Positions 1-10,701 of a DNA stretch of 64,000 nt are shown piece after piece. Numbering within the stretch: position 1 is the first letter of the stretch; each line of letters starts with the position of its first letter. The notes beneath the pieces are model-generated. The model was given only the letters and a program-made list of their open reading frames with translations, was not told the origin of the DNA and searched no databases. The stretch lies in the NCBI RefSeq assembly GCF_900156315.1, contig NZ_FTNI01000002.1, positions 434,001 through 498,000 on the forward strand, given 5' to 3'. This DNA comes from Microbispora rosea (GTDB lineage Bacteria > Actinomycetota > Actinomycetes > Streptosporangiales > Streptosporangiaceae). A program made the position numbers and the translations under genes.

Positions 1-1
1 G

Positions 2-3000
2 ATCGCGCGGGCGGTCGGCAGTCACGGCGGCCTGACGCTGGTCGCCGGTGAGGCCGGCATCGGCAAGACCACGCTTGTCGCCAGCGCGGCCGAGGAGGCC
101 AGGCGCCTGGGCGCGCTGGTCCTCGGCGGAGCCTGCTGGGAGTCCGACAACGCCCCCGGCTACTGGCCGTGGGTGCAGGTGCTGCGGGGCATGCGGCGGT
201 GCGCCGCGCCCGAGGAGTGGGCGGCGGCCGAGGACGCCGCGGGCGCCGGACTGGCCGCGCTGCTGGGCGAATCGCCGAGCGCCGACGCGGCCGAGGGCTT
301 CCGGCTGTACGACGCGGTGACGAGCGCCCTGGTGGCGGTGTCCCAGAGCCGCCCCCTGGTGGTCGTGCTCGAAGACCTCCACTGGGCGGACGTCGCGTCG
401 CTCAGGCTGCTGGAGTTCGCGGCCCAGCACACCTGGTTCGAGCGGGTGCTGCTGGTGGGCACCTACCGCGACGTGGAGGTGGAGTCGGCGGACCATCCGC
501 TGCGGCCCCTCGTGCTGCCGCTCGTGGCGCGGGCGACCACGGTCACCTTGACCGGGCTCGAACGCGAGGAGGTCGGCGCGTTGATGACCCGTGCCGCCGG
601 CCGGGATCCGTCCACCGACCTCGTCGCCGAGGTGCACCGGCGCACCGGCGGCAACCCCTTCTTCGTCGAGCAGACGGCGCGGCTGTGGCGCAGCGGCGGT
701 TCGGTCGCCACGATCGCTCCCGGCGTCCGCGACACCCTCCTGCGCCGGCTGTCCCTGCTCCCCGCGCAGGTCGTGGACCTTCTCGTCACCGCCGCGGTGC
801 TCGGGCGTCAGTTCCATCGCCAGGTGCTGGCCGCCGTCGCCGCCGCTCCGGTTCTCCAGGTGGAACGGCTGCTCGACCAGGCGGTGGCCGCACGGCTCGT
901 GGTGGCGAGCGGCGGGGCGGCGAGTGGCGGGGAGACCTTCGCGTTCGCCCACGACCTGGTCCGCCAGACGCTCTACGAGTCTCTCGACGAGAAGGCGGCA
1001 ACGCGGCGGCATGCCGCGGTCGTCCACGCCGTGGACCGGTCGCCCACCCTCGCCGAGCATGTGCTCCCCGCCGACGTTGCACGGCACGCCTACCTCGCCG
1101 GTGACCAGGTGGAGCCGGCCCACGCGGCGGACCGGCTGCTCGCCGCCGCCCGTGACGCCGCCGCGCGCCTGGCCACCGAGGAGGCGCTCGGGCACTATCG
1201 CAGGGCGCTCGAACTGGCCGCCGTCGCCGGCGAGCCGCGCCGGCGCGTCGTGATCGCACTCGAATTCGGCCGCGAGGTCTATCACGGGGACGACCGCGAC
1301 GGCGGCCGGCGCGCGTTCGAGGAGGCGGCCGCCGTCGCGCGGGAGGCCGGCGAGCCCGAGCTGGTCGCCAGGGTGGCGCTGTCCGTCTACGCGGCCGGTG
1401 GCGGCGACGGCGGTCCGCTGGCCGCCGACCTGCTGCGGGAGGCGCACGGCGAGCTGGTCCGGGACGGCCGGCCCCCCGGCGAGGAGCCCTCCCTCGACCA
1501 CCTCGCACGAGAGCTGGCCATCCATGTGGCTCTGCTCGCCCGGCGCGGCGAGGACGACGAGGCGCTGGCCTTCAGCCTGTGGGCCTCCCACGACGCCATC
1601 TGGGGCCTGGGCACCGCACCGGAGAGGGCGGCGCTGACTGGAGAGCTGCTGACTCTGGCCCGCCGCACGGGCGACGTGGAGATGGAGAGCATCGCCGCCG
1701 CGTTGCGCTGGGTGGCTCTGCTCGAGCAGGGAGACCCCTCCTACTTCGACCAGTTCCGCGAGTTCGTCACGCTCGGCGGCCGCGCCGACCTGCCGCGCAT
1801 CGATATGGCCACGGCCAGCGACCGCAGCATCATCGCCGCGCTCACGGGCGACTTCGGCCAGGCGGAGACCCTGCTCGACGAGCTCGCCCGGTTCGAGCAC
1901 GGGCACGACCACTTCGCGTACATGCTGGACCATCACCGCTGGGCCGTTCGTATGCTCCAGGGCCGCGACGACGGCCTGGACGAGGTCCACCGTGCGCTGC
2001 GCAGGAGCCGGCACCCCTGCCCGGGCCTGCTGGAGGCGATGACCGCGCTGCGCAGGGGTGACGGCGCGACCGCACTGCGCCACCTGCGCGACACCATGGC
2101 CAGAGGCGAGCCGAGACGTTCGGTCCAACCCCTGTGGCTGCGGTTCCAGGCCATGGTGGCCGCCTGGTCGCGCGACCCGGAGCTGTGCGAGAAGGCGAGG
2201 GCCGAGCTCGATCCTTACCTCGGCACCTGGGCGGTGTCGCTGTACGGCTGGGATATCGGCGGCCCGGTGGTCCTCCTGCGTGCTCTCGTCGACGCGGCGC
2301 AGGAACGCTGGGACGAGGCGATCGACGGGTTCACCGCCGCCTGGCACTCCGCCGAACTGCTCCTCGCCCGCCCGTGGTCCGTCGAGGCGCGGGCGCATCT
2401 CGGCGAGGCGTTGCTGCGGCGGGGCCGCCCGGGCGACGCCGAGGAGGCCGCGAAGCTGCTGGACGACGTGGAGGGCGAGGCGGGCCGGCTCGGCATGCGG
2501 CACATCCTGGAGCGCGTCCGCAGGAGCCGTACGCCCGTCGCCGGAGCCGGGTTCCGGTGGGACGGCGCGGTCTGGACCCTGGAGTTCGGCGGCCACACCG
2601 TTCGCCTGCCCGACGCCAAGGGCCTGCGCGACCTGCACTTCCTGCTGAGCCATCCCGGGGCCGACCTGCCCGCCGTACGGCTGCTCGCCCCGGAGGGCGG
2701 GGAGCTGGTCGTCGCCGCCCGGGGGATGGGCGGCGACGCGGTCCTCGACGAGGAGGCCAAGGCGCGATACCGGCGCCGGCTCGCGTTGCTCGACGAGGAG
2801 ATCGACCGGGCGGCCGAGCGGGGAGACGACGGCCGGGCGGCGGAGTTCGACAGGGAGCGGGCGGCCCTGCTGGACGAGCTGCGTTCCGCCTCCGGGCTCG
2901 GCGGGCGTGACCGCCGTCTCGGCGACGAGGCGGAGCGCGCCCGCAAGGCCGTCACCGCCCGTATCCGTGACGTGCTGCGCAAGCTCGACCGCCTTCATCC

Positions 3001-3088
3001 CGCGATGGCCGCGCATCTGCGCGCGGCCGTCTCCACCGGCGCCACCTGCCGCTATCAACCCGGCCACGAGATCGCCTGGCGCCTGTGA
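2..3088 (+). CDS. Large AAA/STAND-type ATPase regulator (5' end outside window)
   Basis: The frame is open from the first bases of the window, so the N-terminus lies upstream. Visible are a Walker A motif (GEAGIGKTT, about codons 18-26) and a Walker B region (LVVVLEDLHWAD), as in the AAA_16/STAND ATPase module of large actinobacterial regulators. A long alpha-helical, TPR-like region follows. The C-terminus (about the last 180 residues) has a charged helical stretch and ends in an R-D-V-L-R-K-L-D-type helix. This is seen in actinobacterial ATPases that carry an N-terminal BTAD/SARP or cyclase domain instead of a C-terminal LuxR HTH; no LuxR HTH is present here. Function is probably ATP-dependent transcriptional control. 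The missing N-terminus would decide the class. It converges on the exporter genes with one base between stop codons. Confidence 0.75.
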   Translation: MARAVGSHGGLTLVAGEAGIGKTTLVASAAEEARRLGALVLGGACWESDNAPGYWPWVQVLRGMRRCAAPEEWAAAEDAAGAGLAALLGESPSADAAEGFRLYDAVTSALVAVSQSRPLVVVLEDLHWADVASLRLLEFAAQHTWFERVLLVGTYRDVEVESADHPLRPLVLPLVARATTVTLTGLEREEVGALMTRAAGRDPSTDLVAEVHRRTGGNPFFVEQTARLWRSGGSVATIAPGVRDTLLRRLSLLPAQVVDLLVTAAVLGRQFHRQVLAAVAAAPVLQVERLLDQAVAARLVVASGGAASGGETFAFAHDLVRQTLYESLDEKAATRRHAAVVHAVDRSPTLAEHVLPADVARHAYLAGDQVEPAHAADRLLAAARDAAARLATEEALGHYRRALELAAVAGEPRRRVVIALEFGREVYHGDDRDGGRRAFEEAAAVAREAGEPELVARVALSVYAAGGGDGGPLAADLLREAHGELVRDGRPPGEEPSLDHLARELAIHVALLARRGEDDEALAFSLWASHDAIWGLGTAPERAALTGELLTLARRTGDVEMESIAAALRWVALLEQGDPSYFDQFREFVTLGGRADLPRIDMATASDRSIIAALTGDFGQAETLLDELARFEHGHDHFAYMLDHHRWAVRMLQGRDDGLDEVHRALRRSRHPCPGLLEAMTALRRGDGATALRHLRDTMARGEPRRSVQPLWLRFQAMVAAWSRDPELCEKARAELDPYLGTWAVSLYGWDIGGPVVLLRALVDAAQERWDEAIDGFTAAWHSAELLLARPWSVEARAHLGEALLRRGRPGDAEEAAKLLDDVEGEAGRLGMRHILERVRRSRTPVAGAGFRWDGAVWTLEFGGHTVRLPDAKGLRDLHFLLSHPGADLPAVRLLAPEGGELVVAARGMGGDAVLDEEAKARYRRRLALLDEEIDRAAERGDDGRAAEFDRERAALLDELRSASGLGGRDRRLGDEAERARKAVTARIRDVLRKLDRLHPAMAAHLRAAVSTGATCRYQPGHEIAWRL

Positions 3089-3089
3089 C

Positions 3090-3935
3090 CTATTTGCGGT
3101 TGTAGAGGCGCATGGTCAGCGCGCCGAAGACCAAGATTGACAGCGCGCCGCAGACCAGCACCCAGGTGATCTCCCCGGTGTCCGGGCTGCCCGCCATCAG
3201 GGAACGCGCCGCGGTGACCAGGTGGGAGATGGGGTTGACCCCGACGAACGCCTGCAGCCAGCCCGGCATGGTCTGCGGGTCCACGTAGACGTTGCTGAGG
3301 AAGGTGAGCGGGAACAGCACCAGCATGCTGACGCCCATCACCGACTTCTCGCTGCGCAGCAGCAGCCCGAACATCGTCCAGATCCACGAAAACGCGAACG
3401 AGAAGGCCACCAGCAGCGCGATCGCGGCCAGCACGCCGGCGACCCCGCCCGGCGGGCGGAAGCCCAGCACCAGGCCGACCACGAGGATGACCGTCGAGGC
3501 CATCGTGTAGCGGAGGGCGTCGCCGAGCAGGTAGCCGACCATGGTGGACGGCCGCCAGATCGGCAGCGTACGGAAGCGGTCGAAGACGCCCTTCTCGATG
3601 TCCTTGTTGACCTCGACACCGGTGTACATCGTGATCATCACGACGCTCGTCACCATGATGCCCGGCAGCAGGAACTGCAGATACTCCGTCGGCGAGCCCG
3701 CCAGCGCACCGCCGAACAGGTAGGTGAACATCAACGTCATCATGATCGGAAACGCGGTGACGTCGAACAGCTGCTCGGGCACGTGCTTGATCTTCAGCAT
3801 CGCCCGCCAGCCGAACGTCAGAGAGGCCGACAGGGCGCTGGGGCGCGGCGGGCGTGCCCCGGGGGCCAGGACCGCGCCCAGCGTGTCGGCGGCGGGGACG
3901 AAGGACGTGCCGGTCTCGGTGGTCGTGGCACTCAT
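3090..3935 (-). CDS. ABC-2 type permease, DrrB-like
   Basis: This 281-residue membrane protein has about six hydrophobic segments after a soluble N-terminus of some 50 residues, typical of ABC-2 transporters of the daunorubicin-resistance DrrB family. The central region [18 protein letters not shown] and the [11 protein letters not shown] loop are characteristic of DrrB-like permeases. The start ATG overlaps the stop of the upstream ATPase gene by four bases, so the two are translationally coupled. Predicted role is export of a hydrophobic drug or lipid together with the ATPase. The substrate cannot be told from sequence. Confidence 0.88.
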   Translation of the reverse strand: MSATTTETGTSFVPAADTLGAVLAPGARPPRPSALSASLTFGWRAMLKIKHVPEQLFDVTAFPIMMTLMFTYLFGGALAGSPTEYLQFLLPGIMVTSVVMITMYTGVEVNKDIEKGVFDRFRTLPIWRPSTMVGYLLGDALRYTMASTVILVVGLVLGFRPPGGVAGVLAAIALLVAFSFAFSWIWTMFGLLLRSEKSVMGVSMLVLFPLTFLSNVYVDPQTMPGWLQAFVGVNPISHLVTAARSLMAGSPDTGEITWVLVCGALSILVFGALTMRLYNRK

Positions 3936-4954
3936 GCCGCCTCCTCCTGAGCGTTCTTGTCGGTGGCCGGGTGATCCGTAAGTGCCAGGCTGTGTTCCCC
4001 AGGAGGCGCGCCTGTCAGCGCGAGGAAGGCCTCATCCAGGCTGGGCTGGCCGAGGGAGAAGTCGTCCACGACGATGCCGGACGCCGCGAGCGCCGCGAGG
4101 GCGCGCGAGGCGCGCTCCGCGCCCGCGTCGGCGTCATCCCCGGCGATGCGGGCGGTCAGGGCCACGGGATCGGCCTCCAACTGGACCTGGGTGTTCAGCT
4201 CTTTGGCCAGCACCCGCTCGGCCTCCGGCCGCTGCACGGCGTCCCGCAGCCGCACGTGCACCGACCCCGAGCCGACCGACGACTTGAGCTCGCCCGGCGT
4301 GCCCTCGGCGATGACCTTGCCGTGGTCGACGACCGCGATGCGCCCCGCCAGCCGGTCGGCCTCGTCCAGATACTGCGTGGTGAGCAGCACGGTCGTGCCG
4401 TGGGCGACCACGATCCTGACGATGTCCCAGACCTGGTTGCGGCTGCGCGGGTCGAGGCCGGTCGTGGGCTCGTCCAGGAACAACAGGTCGGGCGTGTTGA
4501 GGATGCTGGCCGCGATGTCCAGCCTTCTGCGCATGCCGCCTGAGTAGGTCTTGACCTGCCGGCCGGCGGCCTCGGTCAGCCCGAACGCCTCAAGCAGCCG
4601 CATGGCCCTGTCTCTGGCGGCGGCCCTCCTGTGGCCCAGCAGCCTGCCGAGCAGCACCAGGTTCTCCAACCCGGTCATCTCTTCGTCCACCGAGGCGTAC
4701 TGGCCCGTCAGGCTCACCCGGCTGCGTACGGCGTCGGGCTCGCGCAGCACGTCGTGGCCGAAGACCCTGGCCTCGCCGCCGTCCGGGCGCAGCAGGGTCG
4801 CCAGCATCTTGACCGCCGTGGTCTTCCCCGCCCCGTTGGGGCCGAGCACGCCGTACACCGTGCCTGCCGGCACCGTGAGATCGAGCCCGTCCACCGCGCG
4901 GTTGTCGCCGAATGTCTTGACCAGGCCCGATGTCTCTATCGCCAGGTCCCGCAT
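3932..4954 (-). CDS. ABC transporter ATP-binding protein, DrrA-like
   Basis: A 340-residue ABC ATPase. It has Walker [10 protein letters not shown] (about residue 40), a Q-loop region [15 protein letters not shown], signature [10 protein letters not shown], Walker [17 protein letters not shown] and an H-loop-type segment TTQYLDEAD in which the usual switch histidine is Gln, as is normal in DrrA proteins. A C-terminal extension of about 100 residues is typical of DrrA-like exporters and contacts the permease. It is the first gene of the drrAB-type pair, with a four-base overlap into the permease. A perfect 10-bp-arm palindrome lies about 62 bases upstream. It probably energises drug or lipid export. 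Confidence 0.9.
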   Translation of the reverse strand: MRDLAIETSGLVKTFGDNRAVDGLDLTVPAGTVYGVLGPNGAGKTTAVKMLATLLRPDGGEARVFGHDVLREPDAVRSRVSLTGQYASVDEEMTGLENLVLLGRLLGHRRAAARDRAMRLLEAFGLTEAAGRQVKTYSGGMRRRLDIAASILNTPDLLFLDEPTTGLDPRSRNQVWDIVRIVVAHGTTVLLTTQYLDEADRLAGRIAVVDHGKVIAEGTPGELKSSVGSGSVHVRLRDAVQRPEAERVLAKELNTQVQLEADPVALTARIAGDDADAGAERASRALAALAASGIVVDDFSLGQPSLDEAFLALTGAPPGEHSLALTDHPATDKNAQEEAA

Positions 4955-5015
4955 GATATGTCGTCTCCGTTCCGTCTAGCCGTTCACGGAAGAGGCGCCA
5001 GATCCGGGGCAGGCG

Positions 5016-6256
<1,241 letters not shown>

Positions 6257-6309
6257 TCACCGCAACCTTGCGATCCGACAAGACCTCGTTCGTACGCGCC
6301 GTGGTCTCA

Positions 6310-6360
6310 GGAACCGTGCAAGGAACCGTGACATCTGTCGTGGGCAGGTCGTGACAGATG
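6310..6360. promoter_or_regulatory. Direct repeats and inverted repeat upstream of ABC-DesKR operon
   Basis: GGAACCGTG occurs at 6310-6318 and 6322-6330, a 12-base period. An inverted repeat follows: CATCTGTC (6332-6339) and GACAGATG (6353-6360). All lie in the divergent intergenic region, 40-90 bases upstream of the exporter start at 6400. They are plausible binding sites for the DesR-like regulator encoded at the end of the operon. Confidence 0.4.
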
Positions 6361-6399
6361 GCGCAGGTCCGCCTCGGGACGGCGGCGGAGGCTTGCCGT

Positions 6400-7311
6400 A
6401 TGAACATTCATGACGGCGCACCCGCCCTCTCCGTCGCGGGGCTGCGCAAGACGTACGGCGAGACCCGTGCGGTCGACGGGATCGACCTGGTGGTGGACCG
6501 GGCGGAGGTGGTGGCACTCCTCGGCCCCAACGGCGCGGGCAAATCCACCACCATCGACATGGTCGTCGGGCTGAGCCGTCCGGACGCCGGGGAGATCGCC
6601 GTGTTCGGCGCGTCTCCCCATGAGGCGGTGCGGCGCGGCATGGTGGGCGTGATGCCGCAGGAGGGCGCGCTGCTCGACGACGTGACCGTCCGGGAGACGG
6701 TGGCGCTGATCGCGTCACTGCACCGGACGCCGCTGCCGGCGGAGGAGGCGCTGCGCCGCGCCGGGGTGGCCGACCTCGCCGGCCGCCGGGCCGCGCTGCT
6801 GTCCGGCGGACAGAAGCAGCGGGTGCGGTTCGCCATGGCGCTGGTGCCCGGCCCCGACCTGCTGGTGCTCGACGAGCCGACGGCGGCCATGGACGTGACG
6901 GCGCGGCGGGAGTTCTGGCAGTCGATGCACGCCTTCGCCGAGACCGGCCGCACCGTGCTGTTCTCCACGCACTACCTGGAGGAGGCCGAGGCGTACGCCG
7001 ATCGGGTCGTGCTGATGCACGCGGGCCGCATCGTGGCCGACGGCCCCGTGCATGCGGTCATGGCCGAGGTGTCCGGCCGTACGGTGACCGCGACCGTGCC
7101 CGGCGCCCGCACCGAGGACCTGGGCGCGCTGCCGGGTGTGACGGCGGCGCACGTCCGCGACGGCCGGGCAGAACTGCGCTGCACCGACTCCGACCTCGTC
7201 GTACGGGAACTGCTGGCGCGCTATCCCGAGGCCCGGGACGTCGAGGTGGCCGCGCTGGGTCTGGAGGACGCGTTCCTGCGCCTGACCGGAGCATCGGAGG
7301 CCGTGCGATGA
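6400..7311 (+). CDS. ABC transporter ATP-binding protein (DesKR-linked exporter)
   Basis: A 303-residue ABC ATPase with Walker A GPNGAGKST, signature LLSGGQKQRVRFAMA, Walker B LLVLDEPTAAMD and H-loop STHYLEEAE. The ATG at 6400, encoding MNIHDGAP, is chosen over an upstream GTG-type extension because GGAGGC sits at a proper distance before it. The stop overlaps the permease start by four bases (ATGA). The order ATPase, permease, histidine kinase, response regulator is a common actinobacterial exporter module in which the two-component system senses the exported or membrane-active compound. The substrate is unknown. Confidence 0.9.
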   Translation: MNIHDGAPALSVAGLRKTYGETRAVDGIDLVVDRAEVVALLGPNGAGKSTTIDMVVGLSRPDAGEIAVFGASPHEAVRRGMVGVMPQEGALLDDVTVRETVALIASLHRTPLPAEEALRRAGVADLAGRRAALLSGGQKQRVRFAMALVPGPDLLVLDEPTAAMDVTARREFWQSMHAFAETGRTVLFSTHYLEEAEAYADRVVLMHAGRIVADGPVHAVMAEVSGRTVTATVPGARTEDLGALPGVTAAHVRDGRAELRCTDSDLVVRELLARYPEARDVEVAALGLEDAFLRLTGASEAVR

Positions 7312-8045
7312 CCGGATATCTCGCGTTCGAGATCAGGCGGACCCTGCGGGACGCCAAGTTCCTGCTGTTCGCGGTCGCGCTGCCGGTGGGCCTGTATCTG
7401 CTGATGGCCGACCGCTTCGCCGACCAGGGGGCTCCCGCGTCGTACGTGATGGGCGGCGTCGCGGCGTTCGGGTCGATGAAGGCGGCGCTCGACGTCGGCG
7501 CCCGCACGGCGGTGGAGCGCGGCATCGGCTGGCAGCGCCAGTTGCGGCTCACCCCGCTCAGCGGCGGCGGCTATCTGCTGGCCAAGGCGTCGGTGGCGAT
7601 GGTCGTGGCGCTGCCGCCGGTGGCCGGGGTGTCGCTGGTCGCCGCTCTCGTCGGTGGGGTGCACCTGTCTGCCGGCGGATGGGCACTGGCCGTGCTCGGC
7701 GTGTGGGCGGGCACGGTGCCGTTCGCCCTGCTCGGCCTGCTGATCGGCCAGTTCGTCGGCGCCCAGAGCCTGCAGGCGTACCAGGGGGCGGTGGTGCTGG
7801 TGCTCAGCTTCGTCGGCGGGCTGTTCATCCCGGTGAGCACGTTCCCCGACGCGCTCGCGACGGTGGCCAAGGTGCTGCCGAGCTACTGGCTCGCCCAGGT
7901 CGGGCACGCCGCCGCACTGGACGGTGCCGGTGGGGTTGGCGGCGGGGAGGGCAGCGGGCAGGCCGCGCTGGTCCTGGCGCTGTACACGCTCGTGCTGGGC
8001 GTCGCCGTGGCCGTCCGGTATCGCCGCGACACCGCTCGGGCCTAG
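7308..8045 (+). CDS. ABC-2 type permease
   Basis: A 245-residue integral membrane protein with about six hydrophobic segments, including a late VLVLSFVGGLFIPVSTFPD loop typical of ABC-2 permeases partnered with DesKR-type systems. The start overlaps the ATPase stop by four bases. It is followed after about ten bases by the sensor kinase, so all four genes form one operon. It forms the membrane channel of the exporter. Confidence 0.87.
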   Translation: MTGYLAFEIRRTLRDAKFLLFAVALPVGLYLLMADRFADQGAPASYVMGGVAAFGSMKAALDVGARTAVERGIGWQRQLRLTPLSGGGYLLAKASVAMVVALPPVAGVSLVAALVGGVHLSAGGWALAVLGVWAGTVPFALLGLLIGQFVGAQSLQAYQGAVVLVLSFVGGLFIPVSTFPDALATVAKVLPSYWLAQVGHAAALDGAGGVGGGEGSGQAALVLALYTLVLGVAVAVRYRRDTARA

Positions 8046-8055
8046 GGTGATTGAC

Positions 8056-9183
8056 GTGGGCGAGCAGGGCGTATGGGGGCGTTCCGCCTGGCCGGCGTGG
8101 AACCCGGCCCGGCCGGGGGCCCGCTCGGCTCGCGTACGCGGTGTCGTCGTGTTGTCGCTTTTCCTCCTGTGGCCGCTCTGGGAGATCCTGCGCCCGGAGG
8201 CCGGCGGGCCGGATGCGGCGCTCGGGGCCGTCCTCCCCCTGTACGGCGCGGGGTGGCTCGTCGCCATGACCGCCGGGCCCCGCCTGCCGCCCCGGCGGCG
8301 GATCCTGCTCGTCGGGACGCTGTTCGCGCTGGCGGTCGTGGCGGCGCTGCTGCGTGGCGGCCCGCTCTACCTCGGCCACGCCGGCCTCTTCAGCTTCGTG
8401 CTCGCGGCGGCGGCGTGGCTGTTCCCGGCGCTGTGGGCCGTGCTCCTCGGCCTGGGGATCGGGACGGCCCAGGCACTCGTGCAGTGGGCGACGCCCGGGC
8501 CGATCCACTGGAATCTCATGGGCGGCCTCTTCCCGGCCGTCGTGATCCCGGTGGCCGTGGTGCTGCTGATCCGGCTCGTCGTCCAGCTCGGCCAGGCCCG
8601 CGAGGAGATCGCGGCGCTGGCCGCGGCGGCGGAGCGCGACCGGCTGGCCAGGGACCTCCACGACGTGCTCGGGCACAGCCTGACCACGATCACGGTGAAG
8701 ACCGGCCTGGCCCGCCGGGTACTGGAGAGCGGCGGCGACGTCGAACGCGCGCTGGCCGAGCTGCGCGACGTCGAGCGGCTGTCCCGGGAGGCGCACGGCG
8801 AGGTGCGCCTGACCGTGTCGGGCCGCCGCCGGCCGTCCCTCGCCGCCGAGCTGGCGGGGGCCCGCGCCGCGCTGCGGGCCGCCGGGATCAGCCCGATCCT
8901 CCCGCCGTCCGCGGACCACGTACCGGCCGAGCTGGCCGAGCCCTTCGCGTACGTCCTGAGAGAGGGGGTCACCAACGTGATCCGGCACAGCGGCGCCACC
9001 CGGTGCGAGGTGCGGCTCGGAGACGACTGGCTGGAGGTGCGCGACGACGGCCCCGGGCGGCACCCGGCGAAGCCGGGCAACGGCCTGTCCGGCCTGGCCG
9101 AGCGGTTGCGTGCGGTCGGCGGGCGGGTCGAGGCCGGCCCGCTGCCCGCGGGCGGCTTCCGGCTGCGGGCGAGCCGCGCATGA
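8056..9183 (+). CDS. Sensor histidine kinase, DesK/HisKA_3 type
   Basis: About 375 residues. The N-terminal half has about five transmembrane helices. It is followed by the HisKA_3 dimerisation helix with the phospho-acceptor His in RDLHDVLGHSLT and an HATPase domain with N-box EGVTNVIRHSGAT and G-box GNGLSGLAERL. The GTG at 8056 is preferred because AGGG lies 8 bases upstream; a GTG at 8047 is an alternative. The stop overlaps the response regulator start (ATGA). It probably monitors membrane state or the transported compound and phosphorylates the coupled regulator. Confidence 0.9.
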   Translation: MGEQGVWGRSAWPAWNPARPGARSARVRGVVVLSLFLLWPLWEILRPEAGGPDAALGAVLPLYGAGWLVAMTAGPRLPPRRRILLVGTLFALAVVAALLRGGPLYLGHAGLFSFVLAAAAWLFPALWAVLLGLGIGTAQALVQWATPGPIHWNLMGGLFPAVVIPVAVVLLIRLVVQLGQAREEIAALAAAAERDRLARDLHDVLGHSLTTITVKTGLARRVLESGGDVERALAELRDVERLSREAHGEVRLTVSGRRRPSLAAELAGARAALRAAGISPILPPSADHVPAELAEPFAYVLREGVTNVIRHSGATRCEVRLGDDWLEVRDDGPGRHPAKPGNGLSGLAERLRAVGGRVEAGPLPAGGFRLRASRA

Positions 9184-9785
9184 TCAGGCTGCTGCTCGCC
9201 GACGACCAGGCGCTCGTACGCGGAGCGCTGGCGGCGATGCTCGCGCTGGAGCCCGACATCGAGGTGGTGGCCCAGGTCGGCTCGGGCGAGGAGGTCGTCG
9301 AGGCGGCGCGGCGCAGCCGGCCGGACGTGGCCTTGCTCGACGTGCAGATGCCGGGCAGGGACGGCCTGGAGGTCACGGCCGACCTGCGTGCCGCGCTCCC
9401 GTCCTGCCGGGTGGTGATCTGCACGACCTTCGGGCGGCCCGGCTACTTCGCCCGGGCGATGGAGAACGGCGCCTCGGGCTTCGTCGTGAAGGACGCGCCG
9501 CCCGAGCACCTGGTCGACACGGTGCGCCGGGTCCACGCGGGCCTGCGCGTGGTCGATCCCGCCCTGGCCGCGGAATCGCTCGCCAGCGGGTCGAGCCCGC
9601 TGACCGCGCGGGAGCGCGACGTCCTGCGCGCGGCCCGGCAGGGCGGGACCGTGGCGGAGATAGCCCGGAGCCTGCACCTGTCGGCAGGGACCGTACGCAA
9701 CCACCTGTCGGCGGCGATCGGCAAAACCGGCGCCGGCACCCGCGCCGAGGCCGCCCTGATAGCCGACGAGCACGGCTGGCTCTAA
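9180..9785 (+). CDS. Response regulator, NarL/LuxR family (DesR-like)
   Basis: A 201-residue protein. The receiver domain has the acidic pair in LLADDQ, the phospho-accepting Asp in VALLDVQMPGRDG and the conserved Lys in FVVKDAPPEHL. A LuxR-type HTH occupies the last 60 residues (LTARERDVLRAAR, then LHLSAGTVRNHLSAAIGKTGA). It is translationally coupled to the kinase. It likely regulates its own operon through repeats at 6310-6360, which is an inference. Confidence 0.92.
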   Translation: MIRLLLADDQALVRGALAAMLALEPDIEVVAQVGSGEEVVEAARRSRPDVALLDVQMPGRDGLEVTADLRAALPSCRVVICTTFGRPGYFARAMENGASGFVVKDAPPEHLVDTVRRVHAGLRVVDPALAAESLASGSSPLTARERDVLRAARQGGTVAEIARSLHLSAGTVRNHLSAAIGKTGAGTRAEAALIADEHGWL

Positions 9786-9789
9786 CGCC

Positions 9790-10491
9790 TCACATCGCGT
9801 ACGAGGACGGCCAGAAGGCGACCCGGCGGTGGTCGTCCTGGAAACGAGTGATCGTCAGGACGACCGCGATGGCCAGGGCGGCGGCCCCGATGGTCAGGAC
9901 GTTGCCGGCGATGCCGAAAAGGGCGGCATCCCGAATGGCCGGCAACTCCTTGGAATTGGCGAACAACACGCTCAGCCCCCTCGTCACGAACGAGGTGACC
10001 CACCATGCCAGCCACCAGGCCCAGACAAGACCGGAACGGCGGGCGGCCGCGAGGCTTCCGGTCTCCTGGATGGCGCCCGGCCTGGAAGACGTCCAGATGT
10101 CGTCGACGATCTGTTTCGGGAACCAGAGACTGACGATCGGCGCGAACCACCCGAAGATCAGCCAGGGTCTGGCGCGCCGGTGCGGCCACGGGCTCAGCGT
10201 CTCGGCATTCGCCCTGGCCCGGAACAGCCAGATCAGGAACATGACGGCGGTGGCGTAGTAGGCGACGGTCTCCACCGGCCCGGACATCGCATAGAACCTG
10301 TCGTTGGTTTCGAGATCGCTGAGGGGAACGGAATTCATGTCGGCCAGGAACCTGTCGATGAGCACGATGCGCTGCACGTCGACGGCGAAGGCGAGCACGC
10401 GCACCGCGGCGTCGACGACCAGCATCACGACGGCCGCCGTCCCCAGGCCCCGTATCGGACGCAGAGGTGTGAGCGGTGGTGCGGGATACAC
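9790..10491 (-). CDS. DUF4328 multi-pass membrane protein
   Basis: A 233-residue protein with about five to six hydrophobic segments. The sequence around WLIFGWFAPIVSLWFPKQIV and the following DDIW matches actinobacterial DUF4328 proteins, whose function is unknown. The GTG start is followed on the upstream side by an 8-bp-arm inverted repeat. It converges with the response regulator gene, leaving only four bases between them. Confidence 0.75.
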   Translation of the reverse strand: MYPAPPLTPLRPIRGLGTAAVVMLVVDAAVRVLAFAVDVQRIVLIDRFLADMNSVPLSDLETNDRFYAMSGPVETVAYYATAVMFLIWLFRARANAETLSPWPHRRARPWLIFGWFAPIVSLWFPKQIVDDIWTSSRPGAIQETGSLAAARRSGLVWAWWLAWWVTSFVTRGLSVLFANSKELPAIRDAALFGIAGNVLTIGAAALAIAVVLTITRFQDDHRRVAFWPSSYAM

Positions 10492-10523
10492 GATGACTCC
10501 TCGAAATAGGCCGACGAGTCATC
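10492..10523. promoter_or_regulatory. Inverted repeat at the DUF4328 start
   Basis: GATGACTC (10492-10499) and GAGTCATC (10516-10523) form 8-bp perfect arms with a 16-base spacer, directly abutting the GTG start at 10491. It could be an operator or a leader hairpin. The rest of the 10524-10701 gap shows no further clear element. Confidence 0.4.
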
Positions 10524-10701
10524 ATGCAGCAGAGCTCCGAGCCCGGCCGCGCGCGTATCTCACCCGGGATGATGCTGTGATCGAGCCGGGATCGGGTCAT
10601 TCGGAGTACCGCCGGAGCGGACGACGGCCGCACTCCGGTCGCCGACGTCCCCCGGGAAAATGGAATGACCGGAAAGCGGGTCACGCGCGAGAATCGCCCG
10701 C

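Noticed and set aside
29-1508. Alternative frames within the first regulator gene
   Set aside because: Low-complexity Arg/Pro/Ala-rich translations only.
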